This document shows, piece after piece, positions 1-6,027 of a stretch of DNA of 6,027 nt (position 1 is the first letter of the stretch; every line of letters starts with the position of its first letter). The DNA lies in the NCBI GenBank assembly GCA_026415535.1, contig JAOAGX010000146.1, forward strand, positions 1 through 6,027. Direction: 5' to 3'. The translations under genes and the position numbers were made by a program. A model generated the notes under the pieces. That model saw nothing but the letters and a program-made list of their open reading frames with translations. It made no database searches and was not told the DNA's origin. The stretch is from Armatimonadota bacterium. Lineage in GTDB: Bacteria; Armatimonadota; UBA5829.

Positions 1-217
1 TGTGAACGCAGTTGATAGTCCAATGCACCGTATTGATGCCGGCATCAGCCATTTCCTTTAGGTGAGCAGGGTTTAGATCGTCGCCTCCTGGATAGTCGTA
101 ACAGCCAATCACAAAAAACGGCTTACCATCGGCACGAATGCAAGGCGGATCAGTAGCTGAACGAGATGGAACCGACAACCACCATAAAACACACGGCAGA
201 ACAAACTTTGCAAGCAT
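1..217 (-). CDS. Putative secreted protein, glycoside-hydrolase-like N-terminus (partial, 3' end outside window)
   Basis: The first 72 codons of a gene that continues past the left edge. The start is ATG at 217-215, with an AGGGG ribosome binding site 8 nt upstream and an in-frame TAG at 235-233. Residues 1-20 look like a Sec signal peptide: a short start with one Lys (MLAKFVL), a hydrophobic core (VLPCVLWWLSV), then a small-residue stretch (PSRSA) suited to signal peptidase I cleavage near residue 21. The mature part contains RADGKPFFVIGCYDYPGGDD followed by HLKEMADAGINTVHW. This 'DGKPFF-x-IG' strand followed by 'adaGiNtV' resembles the first strand and helix of secreted TIM-barrel glycoside hydrolases and related uncharacterised extracellular proteins. 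That assignment is by resemblance only, and no catalytic residue lies inside the window. It follows mutS in the same direction after about 200 nt and probably has its own promoter. The short frames overlapping it on both strands lack comparable protein-like features. Confidence 0.72.
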   Translation of the reverse strand, partial: MLAKFVLPCVLWWLSVPSRSATDPPCIRADGKPFFVIGCYDYPGGDDLNPAHLKEMADAGINTVHWTINCVH

Positions 218-225
218 TACTTGCA

Positions 226-230
226 CCCCT
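226..230 (-). promoter_or_regulatory. Ribosome binding site of the secreted-protein gene
   Basis: AGGGG lies 8 nt upstream of the ATG at 217-215 on the minus strand. It supports that ATG over the in-frame GTG at 226-224, which overlaps the site itself. It also supports this reading frame over the neighbouring 84-codon frame that ends at 150. Confidence 0.6.
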
Positions 231-338
231 AACTAATAAAATCCCATCACTATACACAAAGGTCACAATTCTAGCGGATCCTCGAGGTTTGAAGCTACGA
301 AACCTTCTAGACGCAGGCGAAATAGTCATGCGACCCAC

Positions 339-366
339 GTTCGGTGTTCGGTATAATGTACTATAC
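339..366. repeat. Tandem heptamer plus short inverted repeat overlapping the candidate promoter
   Basis: Two perfect head-to-tail copies of GTTCGGT (339-345 and 346-352) run into the dyad GTATA-ATGTAC-TATAC (351-366). The dyad arms are perfect 5-mers, with one further symmetric pair inside. The element covers the candidate -10 hexamer and predicted start site of the downstream gene, which is a typical operator position. With such short arms it could be chance. The dyad also contains a perfect TATAAT on the plus strand (352-357), but no gene lies downstream in that direction. Confidence 0.4.
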
Positions 367-389
367 TCCGGACGATCAAGAACGGTCAG
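360..389 (-). promoter_or_regulatory. Candidate sigma70-type promoter for the secreted-protein gene
   Basis: On the minus strand, CTGACC (389-384) and TATAGT (365-360) are separated by 18 nt. They match the TTGACA and TATAAT consensus at 4 and 5 of 6 positions. Transcription would begin near 353 and give a leader of about 135 nt before the ATG at 217. The site lies just after the mutS stop codon, where a promoter for the next unit is expected. A second TATAGT at 254-249 has no good -35 partner. The call rests only on consensus matching, and the organism's sigma-factor preferences are unknown. Confidence 0.35.
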
Positions 390-420
390 CTTGTGGAAAA
401 TCAAAATCGGGCCTTAGAAA

Positions 421-3045
421 TCAGTTCCCCTTACTGATCCGTTTCTGTAACTCATAAAGCTTGTTCATCGCTTCGATCGGCGACATTGTGGTCAAATCTA
501 GCTTCTCGAGTTCCTCGATCACCGGATGCTTCTCGCCAGAAAACAAAGTAAGCTGAAGTGTTTCCTCGCGCACTTTGATCTTGGTACCTTTCCTGAGATT
601 ACGGAAACCAGCCCCGTTGGATTCAAGCTCGCGCAAAATATCATTTGCACGATCGATAGTTTCCTGAGGCAACCCGGCTAAGCGCGCAACTTCGATACCA
701 TAACTTTTGTCTGTTCCGCCGGGCATAATTTTGCGGAGCCAGACGATGCGGTCCTTCTCTTCGCGTACTGCAATTCTGTAGTTTTTTACTCCTTTTAGCT
801 GTTTTTCGAGATCGTTCAGGTGATGGTAGTGCGTGGCGAAAAGGGTACGCGCCGAAAGCTTGTTGATCTGTTCCGCAACTGCCCACGCAATCGACAGACC
901 ATCATAAGTCGATGTCCCCCGGCCAATTTCGTCAAGCACGATCAAACTGCGACGCGTTGCATTGTTGAGGATGTTTGCAGTCTCGTTCATTTCTACCATA
1001 AAGGTGGATTGCCCGCTAGCAAGTTCGTCGTGTGCTCCGACTCGTGTAAAGATGCGATCCACTACACCGATTACAGCTTCATCAGCTGGCACGAAGCTTC
1101 CCATCTGCGCCAAAAGTGTGATAAGGGCCACTTGCCGCAAGTATGTAGACTTACCAGCCATGTTAGGACCAGTGATTATAAGTAGCTGATCCGTGTCACA
1201 GTTAACTAGAGCATCGTTGGGCACGAAACGCTCCTGAAGAAAGTACTCCACAACCGGATGCCTACCGTTCTTGATCCTGATCTCCTCGCCCTCGTTCACA
1301 ATCGGCTTGCAATAACCCTTTGACGACGCAACTTCAGCCAGCCCAGAAAGAACATCGATCTCAGCAATAGCCCGCGCGACCTTTCCTACCCGGCCCGCCT
1401 CGTCAGCCACCTTGGAGCGAACTTCGCAAAATAGGCGGTATTCCAAGTCGGCAGCGCTCTCGTCTGCGTGAAGTATTTTGGCCTCCATCTCCTTGAGAGC
1501 AGGAGTAATGAAGCGCTCGGCGTTGGTGGTAGTCTGTTTGCGGATGTAGTCCTCCGGTACTAGGTCCAGATTGGGCCTGGTAACTTCAATGTAGTAGCCG
1601 AAGACGTTGTTGTAGGCGACCTTGAGGTTCTTGATCCCCGTGCGCTCACGCTCCTGCGCCTCGAGAGACGCGATCCACGATTTGCCATCGGTGGAAGCTG
1701 ATCTGAGTTCGTCCAGCTCGGCATTGTAACCCGCTGCAATAACGCCGCCTTCGCGGATCGCAACGGGAGGATCCGGAACAATAGCGGACTCTATTAGCTC
1801 GGCCACCGGTTCCAAAAACTCAATTGCCTGTCGCAATGTAACAAGCCGCTCAGATTTCGCCTCGGCTAGAGCTCCTGCAATGTGCGGCAACTTCCTGATC
1901 GACTGCGCTAACCCGACCAAGTCGCGCGCGTTCGCAGTTTCCGCTACGATCCGCGACATCAGTCGCTCCAAGTCCTGAACGCCATCTAGTTTCTCCCGCA
2001 CCTCTTCGCGCATCAATGCGTTGTTATATAGCTCCTCAACCGCATCTAGGCGCCGCTGAATGCGCTCAACATCCAACAACGGCTGATCTAACCACTTTCG
2101 CAAGAGCCTACCGCCCATCGCGGTCTTGGTCTGGTCGATGATCGACAAAAGGCTAGCGCCCTTTGTTTCAGCCGAAAGCGAATGAGTCAGCTCGAGGTTG
2201 CGTCTAGCCGCGGCGTCGAGAACCATGAACCCGCTGGTCGAATAAGTTGACATCGAGGTGATCGAAGCCAGCGCACTCTCGTTGGTCTGCTTGAGGTAGT
2301 CGAGCACCATCGCAGCGGCTTCGAGACCTGCCGTCATTCCCTCGGCCCCAAAACCTCGCAGCGAGTCGGTGCGGAAATGCTCTATTAGAAGCTCCCGTGC
2401 CGGCTTTCGGTAAACAGAGAGTTCTTCGTACCGGGTTACCGTCGCACCCGTGTTGGCTCTAATAGGCCCGGCAAGGTCTTGCTCCATCTCCTTGAGCAAG
2501 ACTTCTGCCGGATGTAGCCTTGTGATTTCCTCTATCAGTTTGTTGGAAGAATCTCTCCCCTCGATCTCTGTAACCGCAAACTCGCCGGTCGATATGTCAA
2601 CCGCCGACACGCCGTAAACGTTCGGCTCGCTCGCCACGGCAACCAAAAAATTGTTGCTCTTAGCGTCGAGCATGCCGTCCTCGAGAACAGTGCCGGGCGT
2701 AACGACGCGAGTAACGCCACGCTTGACAATCTTCTTGGCCTTTTTGGGATCCTCGAGCTGGTCACAGATGGCGACGCGGTAACCCTTCGATATCAGGCGA
2801 GCCACATAACGGTCCACTGCGTGATACGGCACGCCGCACATCGGTACTTCGGCAGCGTAGCCTTGGGACCGCGAAGTCAGCACAATCTCCAGCTCTCGCG
2901 AGGCGATTATTGCGTCGTCGCCAAACATTTCGTAGAAGTCGCCGAGCCGGAACATCAGTATCACATCAGGATACTGCTCCTTGATCGCCTGATACTGCGC
3001 AACCATCGGCGTGATCTTCTTGGCGTCCACCTTTTTCTCCGTCAC
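421..3045 (-). CDS. mutS: DNA mismatch repair protein MutS
   Basis: Full-length MutS1 (874 residues from the GTG at 3045). It binds mismatches and small loops as a clamp-forming dimer and uses ATP to recruit MutL. The N-terminal mismatch-binding domain carries GDFYEMF, with the wedge Phe37 and Glu39 of the Phe-X-Glu motif. The connector, lever and clamp regions fill roughly 125-590. The C-terminal ABC-type ATPase shows Walker A GPNMAGKST (626-634), the ASGQSTFMVEM segment (676-686), Walker B with signature LIVLDEIGRGTSTYDG (701-716, Asp705-Glu706) and the FATHY switch histidine (His739). After the ATPase, QLTLF (831-835) fits a beta-clamp-binding motif, and SPIEAMNKLYELQKRI is the usual C-terminal oligomerisation helix region. 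The family is therefore MutS1, not MutS2, which lacks the mismatch-binding domain and has an Smr domain. An in-frame TAG 15 nt upstream limits the start. A second GTG at 3030 has the better ribosome binding site and would give 869 residues. No mutL follows; the next gene is unrelated. Confidence 0.98.
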   Translation of the reverse strand: MTEKKVDAKKITPMVAQYQAIKEQYPDVILMFRLGDFYEMFGDDAIIASRELEIVLTSRSQGYAAEVPMCGVPYHAVDRYVARLISKGYRVAICDQLEDPKKAKKIVKRGVTRVVTPGTVLEDGMLDAKSNNFLVAVASEPNVYGVSAVDISTGEFAVTEIEGRDSSNKLIEEITRLHPAEVLLKEMEQDLAGPIRANTGATVTRYEELSVYRKPARELLIEHFRTDSLRGFGAEGMTAGLEAAAMVLDYLKQTNESALASITSMSTYSTSGFMVLDAAARRNLELTHSLSAETKGASLLSIIDQTKTAMGGRLLRKWLDQPLLDVERIQRRLDAVEELYNNALMREEVREKLDGVQDLERLMSRIVAETANARDLVGLAQSIRKLPHIAGALAEAKSERLVTLRQAIEFLEPVAELIESAIVPDPPVAIREGGVIAAGYNAELDELRSASTDGKSWIASLEAQERERTGIKNLKVAYNNVFGYYIEVTRPNLDLVPEDYIRKQTTTNAERFITPALKEMEAKILHADESAADLEYRLFCEVRSKVADEAGRVGKVARAIAEIDVLSGLAEVASSKGYCKPIVNEGEEIRIKNGRHPVVEYFLQERFVPNDALVNCDTDQLLIITGPNMAGKSTYLRQVALITLLAQMGSFVPADEAVIGVVDRIFTRVGAHDELASGQSTFMVEMNETANILNNATRRSLIVLDEIGRGTSTYDGLSIAWAVAEQINKLSARTLFATHYHHLNDLEKQLKGVKNYRIAVREEKDRIVWLRKIMPGGTDKSYGIEVARLAGLPQETIDRANDILRELESNGAGFRNLRKGTKIKVREETLQLTLFSGEKHPVIEELEKLDLTTMSPIEAMNKLYELQKRISKGN
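3037..3040 (-). promoter_or_regulatory. Ribosome-binding-site-like GGAG favouring the internal mutS start
   Basis: GGAG on the minus strand is followed by AAAAAG and then GTG at 3030-3028, an ideal 6-nt spacing. It lies inside the coding sequence if mutS starts at the upstream GTG (3045), where no purine-rich site is visible. Translation may therefore begin at 3030, removing the first five residues. Both starts leave the conserved TPM-x-x-QY segment intact. Confidence 0.45.
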
Positions 3046-3096
3046 GAAAGCGCGAAACTAGGTTATTCCGATCGCCGCGAGATACATAGGTGTTAA

Positions 3097-3128
3097 GGAG
3101 AGATTCTTCGCTACGCTCAGAATGACGG
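3097..3128 (-). repeat. Compact intergenic hairpin repeat (CATTCTGAGCG type)
   Basis: Read on the minus strand, this starts CCGTCATTCTGAGCGTAGCG and ends AGAATCTCTCC. It folds as ATTCT, GA, GC, loop GTA, GC, GA, AGAAT (3123-3103). Five outer pairs and two inner GC pairs flank a symmetric GA/GA mismatch, which in RNA can form tandem sheared G-A pairs. From memory, very similar sequences with this core are scattered through intergenic regions of several unrelated bacterial genomes, especially environmental ones. No search was possible here. It sits about 50 nt before mutS, lacks a following U-run, and so is not a classical terminator. Confidence 0.5.
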
Positions 3129-3134
3129 TATGCT

Positions 3135-3166
3135 TATGTCGGAATGTACCCACGTCAGAATGTAAC
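3135..3166. repeat. 16-bp direct tandem pair in the miaB-mutS spacer
   Basis: The two adjacent 16-mers at 3135-3150 and 3151-3166 agree at 12 of 16 positions; both carry a GTC(A/G)GAATGTA core. The shorter string TC(A/G)GAATG also occurs at 3117-3124 inside the neighbouring hairpin repeat. The 8-mer thus appears three times within 46 bp, at start-to-start spacings of 22 and 16 bp. Such arrays can be protein-binding iterons or decayed insertion-sequence termini. Neither is shown here. Confidence 0.5.
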
Positions 3167-3185
3167 CGAGGTCACTGGACATATA

Positions 3186-3278
3186 TCCGAGACTTGTTTG
3201 TCTATGCGGATCTCCCTCCAGGACCTTCTTGTCTTTGCAGAGCTCGTTCCAGGACCTATTTGTTTCTGTAGAGCTCGC
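3186..3278 (-). repeat. Three tandem 31-bp units spanning the miaB stop codon
   Basis: The units are 3248-3278, 3217-3247 and 3186-3216 and abut exactly. The first two agree at 25 of 31 positions; the third agrees with each of the others at 21 of 31. On the minus strand the first unit encodes the last miaB residues and stop (GAGCTCTACAGAAACAAATAG). The second has GAGCTCTGCAAAGACAAGAAG and the third GAGATCCGCATAGACAAACAA in the same place. The period is not a multiple of three, so later copies fall in other frames. The pattern suggests an old tandem duplication of the miaB 3' end that has since diverged. There are no unique spacers between units, so it is not a CRISPR array. Confidence 0.8.
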
Positions 3279-4629
3279 CGGTAAAGCCATACAAGTGTCC
3301 CTCGGTTACCCTGACGTCCATCAGTTGTCCAACAAGACCTTGAAGATCTCCCCCGGCGTTTTCTTGTGACGACAGATTGCGCCCGACCGAAAAGTTCACG
3401 GTCTTGTTCTGCCGGGTGAGACCGGTCAACCGACTCGGATCTCTGGGGCTTGCACCTTCGACCAGCACCTCGTAAACTTGGCCGACCTGCGAATCGTTGA
3501 TCTCGCAAGTGATCCGGTTTTGAAGCTCGATAAGACGCCTCAACCGCTCGCTCTTAACTTTGGCAGCAACTTGGTTCGGCATCTTCTCGGCCGCAGTCTC
3601 AGGAATAGGGTTGTAGGCGAACATAAAAGCCGAATCGAATCGAACTTCCTCGACCAACCTCATCGTATTCTCGAACTGTTCATCGGTCTCGCCAGGAAAG
3701 CCTACCAGTAGATCGGTCGTAATCGCAATGTCGGGTATGGCCTGCCGGAGTGCCGCGACACGCTCTCGGTAGTGCGCCGACGTGTAACTCCGATTCATTG
3801 CGCGCAGCACATTGTCATCGCCCGACTGAACCGGCAGATGAATGTGCTCGCAGACCTTGGGCAGATCGCGCATCGTCTCAATTAGCTTGTCAGACAGGTC
3901 CTTCGGGTGCGAGGTGGTAAATCTGATTCGTTCTATTCCGTCGACTTCGTTCACAGCGCGCAGCAGGTCGGCAAAATCGACTTTCTCTGGCAACGTTGAA
4001 CCATAAGAATTGACGTTCTGCCCAATGAGCGTGACTTCCTTCCGCCCACGTCGCGCGAGATCGACAACCTCCTTAACTACGTCGTCTATTGGCCTGCTTC
4101 GCTCTCGGCCGCGAGTGTATGGGACAACGCAATATGCGCAATAGTTGTCGCAGCCGTACATAACGGGCACAAAACTTTTGATTGCGATGCTCTCGCGGTC
4201 CACTCGTTTCGGCAACTCCGAATTCAGGTCAAGCGCAGACGCAGAACCCCCGCTCTCGCGCACCTGGCGTATCAAATCAGGAATCCTACTGATTTGACCA
4301 GTCCCGACTACGAGATCGATCCAAGGCCTGCCTCTTCGGATCGATTCCCCCATCCTCTGGGCCATGCAGCCGCATACGCCAACGAGCATCTCGGGCCTGC
4401 GTTTTTTGAGCGAGTAGAGTTGTCCCAGCTTGCTCTTAGCCTTTTCCTCAGGCTTAGCGCGTACGCTGCAGGTCACGAGCATCGCGATATCAGCCTCCTC
4501 GACGCGATCTGTTGGCGAATAGCCCATCCGCATCAGCAGACTCGCGATCTGCTCGGAGTCGTCCTCATTCATCTGGCAGCCCCAGGTGAATATGATGAAC
4601 TTGGGAGCGCAGCTGGTCACACGAAACAT
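3256..4629 (-). CDS. miaB: tRNA-2-methylthio-N6-dimethylallyladenosine synthase MiaB
   Basis: A radical-SAM methylthiotransferase that converts i6A to ms2i6A at position 37 of tRNAs reading UNN codons, using two 4Fe-4S clusters. With the ATG at 4629 the protein has 457 residues, normal for the family. The N-terminal UPF0004 domain begins FTWGCQMNEDDSE, the MiaB form of this motif (RimO has GCPKN, MtaB has GCKVN). Its cluster ligands are Cys18, Cys54 (VTCSVR) and Cys88 (GCMAQ). The radical-SAM domain carries GCDNYCAYCVVPYTRGRERS with CxxxCxxC at 160, 164 and 167. QNVNSYG, HLPVQSG and DLLVGFPGET follow. The C-terminal TRAM domain occupies about 380-454, with GLTRQNKTVNF. VTCSVRAKPEEK departs slightly from the usual NTCxVRExAExK. 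The frame also allows a TTG start at 4662 (468 residues). Neither start has a clear ribosome binding site; ATG is preferred because MiaB proteins normally begin close to the GCQMN motif. The last codons lie in a 31-bp tandem repeat. mutS follows after about 210 nt. Confidence 0.95.
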   Translation of the reverse strand: MFRVTSCAPKFIIFTWGCQMNEDDSEQIASLLMRMGYSPTDRVEEADIAMLVTCSVRAKPEEKAKSKLGQLYSLKKRRPEMLVGVCGCMAQRMGESIRRGRPWIDLVVGTGQISRIPDLIRQVRESGGSASALDLNSELPKRVDRESIAIKSFVPVMYGCDNYCAYCVVPYTRGRERSRPIDDVVKEVVDLARRGRKEVTLIGQNVNSYGSTLPEKVDFADLLRAVNEVDGIERIRFTTSHPKDLSDKLIETMRDLPKVCEHIHLPVQSGDDNVLRAMNRSYTSAHYRERVAALRQAIPDIAITTDLLVGFPGETDEQFENTMRLVEEVRFDSAFMFAYNPIPETAAEKMPNQVAAKVKSERLRRLIELQNRITCEINDSQVGQVYEVLVEGASPRDPSRLTGLTRQNKTVNFSVGRNLSSQENAGGDLQGLVGQLMDVRVTEGHLYGFTGELYRNK

Positions 4630-4857
4630 GGTAGCAGGAACAAGTACAGCGAACAAGGGCAAAGCTCAAAGAAGCAACTTCGTAGAACATAATCCCAGCT
4701 TTTCCGGCAACTTAACGCCATTCAACTAAGTGAAAAAACGCAAAACACTCAGCCTTGAAACCCCTAAACGAGGTTGATGAGCAAACAGGTAGCCTTTGCG
4801 TGCCTTTGCAACGGTCCTAAGTTTGAGGCAATACGATATTACAGGTAGCAGAGGTAA
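4630..4857. other. ispDF-miaB intergenic spacer with short direct repeats
   Basis: No gene, RNA gene or convincing terminator is seen in these 228 bases. Two direct repeats stand out: GCCTTTGC at 4792-4799 and 4802-4809 (10-bp period), and ACAGGTAGC at 4785-4793 and 4841-4849 (56 bp apart), overlapping each other at 4792-4793. A six-T run on the minus strand (4738-4733) has no GC-rich stem before it. Promoter-like pieces are too weak to call, so whether miaB is read through from ispDF cannot be decided. If miaB starts at the TTG at 4662, the spacer is 33 bases shorter. Confidence 0.5.
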
Positions 4858-6009
4858 TCAGGGCCTCGCTATTGTCGCAACCGCCTGGCAAGAAATCCCC
4901 TCGCCTCGGCCTGTGAAACCAAGCCCTTCGGTAGTAGTGCCCTTAACACTGACACGGCTTGAGTCGATCCCAAGACAATTGGCGATTCGAATCGACATCT
5001 CTGAGGAAAAAGGCGCAATTTTTGGTTCTTCGCATATAACGACTGCATCCACGTTCAGCACTTTCCAATCGTTTCTCGAGAGCATCTGGCCTACCTGCTC
5101 CAGCAGCTTGAGGCTCGAAACCTCTTTGTATTGACTATCTGAATCGGGGAAATGACAACCTATATCGCCTAGTGACGCCGCTCCAAGCAAAGCGTCCATA
5201 ATCGCGTGGATGAGAACATCGGCATCCGAGTGTCCAGCAAGGCCTTTTTCAAAATCGACCTCGACGCCTCCTAAGACGAGCTTTCGGTCATCGGTGAATG
5301 CGTGAACGTCGTATCCAATTCCTGTTCGTACTTCACCGCCCCCAAGTTTCACAGACGCGACCTCAAGGTCAGCAGGAGTCGTAATCTTGATATTATCGTA
5401 TGAGCCAGGCACAATTGTTACCACTCCGCCTAGTCTTTCGACAAGAGCGGCGTCGTCAGTGGCATACACCTGGTCTTCCAAAGCCCGTCGGTACGCCTCC
5501 CGTATTATATCCGTACGGAATGTTTGAGGAGTTTGGACAGCATATAGGTTGGCACGGTCAATAGTCGAGTCGACTACCCCATCCGATACAGCCTTTATCG
5601 TGTCGATGACCGGAACAGCAACAACACAGGCGCCGGACTTTGCGGCTTCTTCGATGGATCGGCGTATGATTTCACCCGTAATCAGAGGCCTTGCAGCATC
5701 GTGTATGGCCACAATGTCGCCTCTAACTTCTTTCAGACCATTAGCCACGGAATCCTGTCTTTGCTCTCCGCCTGGGACTATAGTACGAACCTTCCGGAAA
5801 GCAAAATGCTCCGCGAGCAACCTAGCAGTTTTGATATCGTCGGGCCTAGCGACGAGCACTACCTCATCAACCGCTTCACAAGACTCAAAAACGCTCAGAG
5901 TGTGCGCAAGTATGGGTTTGCCCGCGACTTCGCAAAAAACCTTGTTCGAACCCCTACCGAACCTTTCTCCGGATCCGGCTGCCGGTATAAGAGCGGATGT
6001 CGTCGTCAA
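4858..6009 (-). CDS. ispDF: Bifunctional IspD/IspF: MEP cytidylyltransferase and MEcPP synthase
   Basis: A fused cytoplasmic enzyme for steps 3 and 5 of the MEP isoprenoid pathway. It makes CDP-methylerythritol from MEP and CTP, and cyclises CDP-ME 2-phosphate to MEcPP; IspE supplies the step between. IspD (about 1-225) shows IPAAGSGERFG with Arg16 and Lys23 for CTP, VPGGEQRQDSV, IHDAARPLI (102-110), PVIDTIK, Arg152, TPQTF, ATDDAALVE and DNIKITTPADLE with Lys208. The usual PKQ around the lysine is NKV here. IspF (about 228-383) shows RTGIGYDVHAF with metal ligands Asp234 and His236, GHSDADVLIHAI with His268, GDIGCHFPDSD, CEEPKI and KGTTTEGLGFTGRGEGI. All expected catalytic and metal-binding residues are present in both halves, and 383 residues is normal for the fusion. 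The chosen start is TTG at 6009; GGGG lies 9 nt upstream. The frame stays open to the right edge, so the true start may lie outside. A TGA in another frame overlaps this TTG, which would suit coupling to an upstream gene. Confidence 0.95.
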   Translation of the reverse strand: MTTTSALIPAAGSGERFGRGSNKVFCEVAGKPILAHTLSVFESCEAVDEVVLVARPDDIKTARLLAEHFAFRKVRTIVPGGEQRQDSVANGLKEVRGDIVAIHDAARPLITGEIIRRSIEEAAKSGACVVAVPVIDTIKAVSDGVVDSTIDRANLYAVQTPQTFRTDIIREAYRRALEDQVYATDDAALVERLGGVVTIVPGSYDNIKITTPADLEVASVKLGGGEVRTGIGYDVHAFTDDRKLVLGGVEVDFEKGLAGHSDADVLIHAIMDALLGAASLGDIGCHFPDSDSQYKEVSSLKLLEQVGQMLSRNDWKVLNVDAVVICEEPKIAPFSSEMSIRIANCLGIDSSRVSVKGTTTEGLGFTGRGEGISCQAVATIARP

Positions 6010-6027
6010 TTTGGCACGCCCCAGAAT

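Noticed and set aside
150..404. Minus-strand 84-codon frame between mutS and the secreted-protein gene
   Set aside because: It has no protein-like pattern and no ribosome binding site, and it would overlap the signal-peptide gene, which is better supported by both sequence and its AGGGG site.
166..417. Plus-strand 83-codon frame beginning MEPTTTIKHTAEQTL
   Set aside because: It has a passable composition but no ribosome binding site and no recognisable family. It overlaps the start of the better-supported minus-strand gene and stands alone against the direction of every neighbour.
820..1185. Plus-strand 121-codon frame inside mutS
   Set aside because: It lies entirely opposite the conserved MutS ATPase domain. 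Its length follows from constraint on the other strand.
3046..3128. Dedicated mutS promoter
   Set aside because: No pair of hexamers with acceptable spacing matches consensus well enough to report.
3186..3278. CRISPR-like array
   Set aside because: The units abut with no unique spacers, they are diverged, and no cas gene is present.
3155..3508. Minus-strand 117-codon frame over the miaB 3' end
   Set aside because: It is a different frame of the TRAM-domain coding sequence, extended by the repeat region. It is Arg- and Ser-rich, as expected of a shadow frame.
4733..4738. T-run as a terminator after ispDF
   Set aside because: No GC-rich inverted repeat precedes the six T residues on the minus strand.

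Overview
The window holds a run of bacterial genes all encoded on the minus strand. Read in the direction of transcription (high to low coordinates) they are ispDF (isoprenoid precursor synthesis), miaB (tRNA methylthiolation), mutS (mismatch repair) and the 5' end of a gene for a putative secreted protein that runs off the left edge. Every long plus-strand reading frame is a shadow of one of these genes. No rRNA, tRNA, CRISPR array, intact mobile element or phage gene is visible.

The organism cannot be named from this window. Base composition is moderate. The genes are ordinary chromosomal housekeeping genes, start codons include GTG and probably TTG, and IspD and IspF are fused in one polypeptide. 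A miaB-mutS neighbourhood is known in several phyla (in Bacillus subtilis miaB lies shortly upstream of mutSL), so it does not identify the lineage. The intergenic repeats look like those of uncultivated environmental bacteria, but that is only an impression.

Layout. 6009-4858: ispDF, which may start at a TTG or beyond the right edge. 4857-4630: spacer with short direct repeats and no clear terminator. 4629-3256: miaB, complete. 3255-3046: an unusual spacer. It carries two further diverged copies of a 31-bp unit whose first copy is the 3' end of miaB itself, then a 16-bp tandem pair, then a compact hairpin repeat. 3045-421: mutS, complete, with two competing GTG starts. 420-218: AT-rich spacer with a candidate promoter and a small symmetric element. 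217-1: start of a gene with a signal peptide and a glycoside-hydrolase-like N-terminal sequence.

Functionally, the first three genes are unrelated core functions: two steps of the MEP pathway, maturation of tRNA A37, and post-replicative repair. They probably share transcription by position, not by pathway. The last gene appears to begin a different unit, because it has its own upstream candidate promoter and ribosome binding site. I see no convincing new biological system. The most distinctive material is the repeat-filled miaB-mutS spacer, especially the 31-bp tandem repeat that contains the miaB stop codon.
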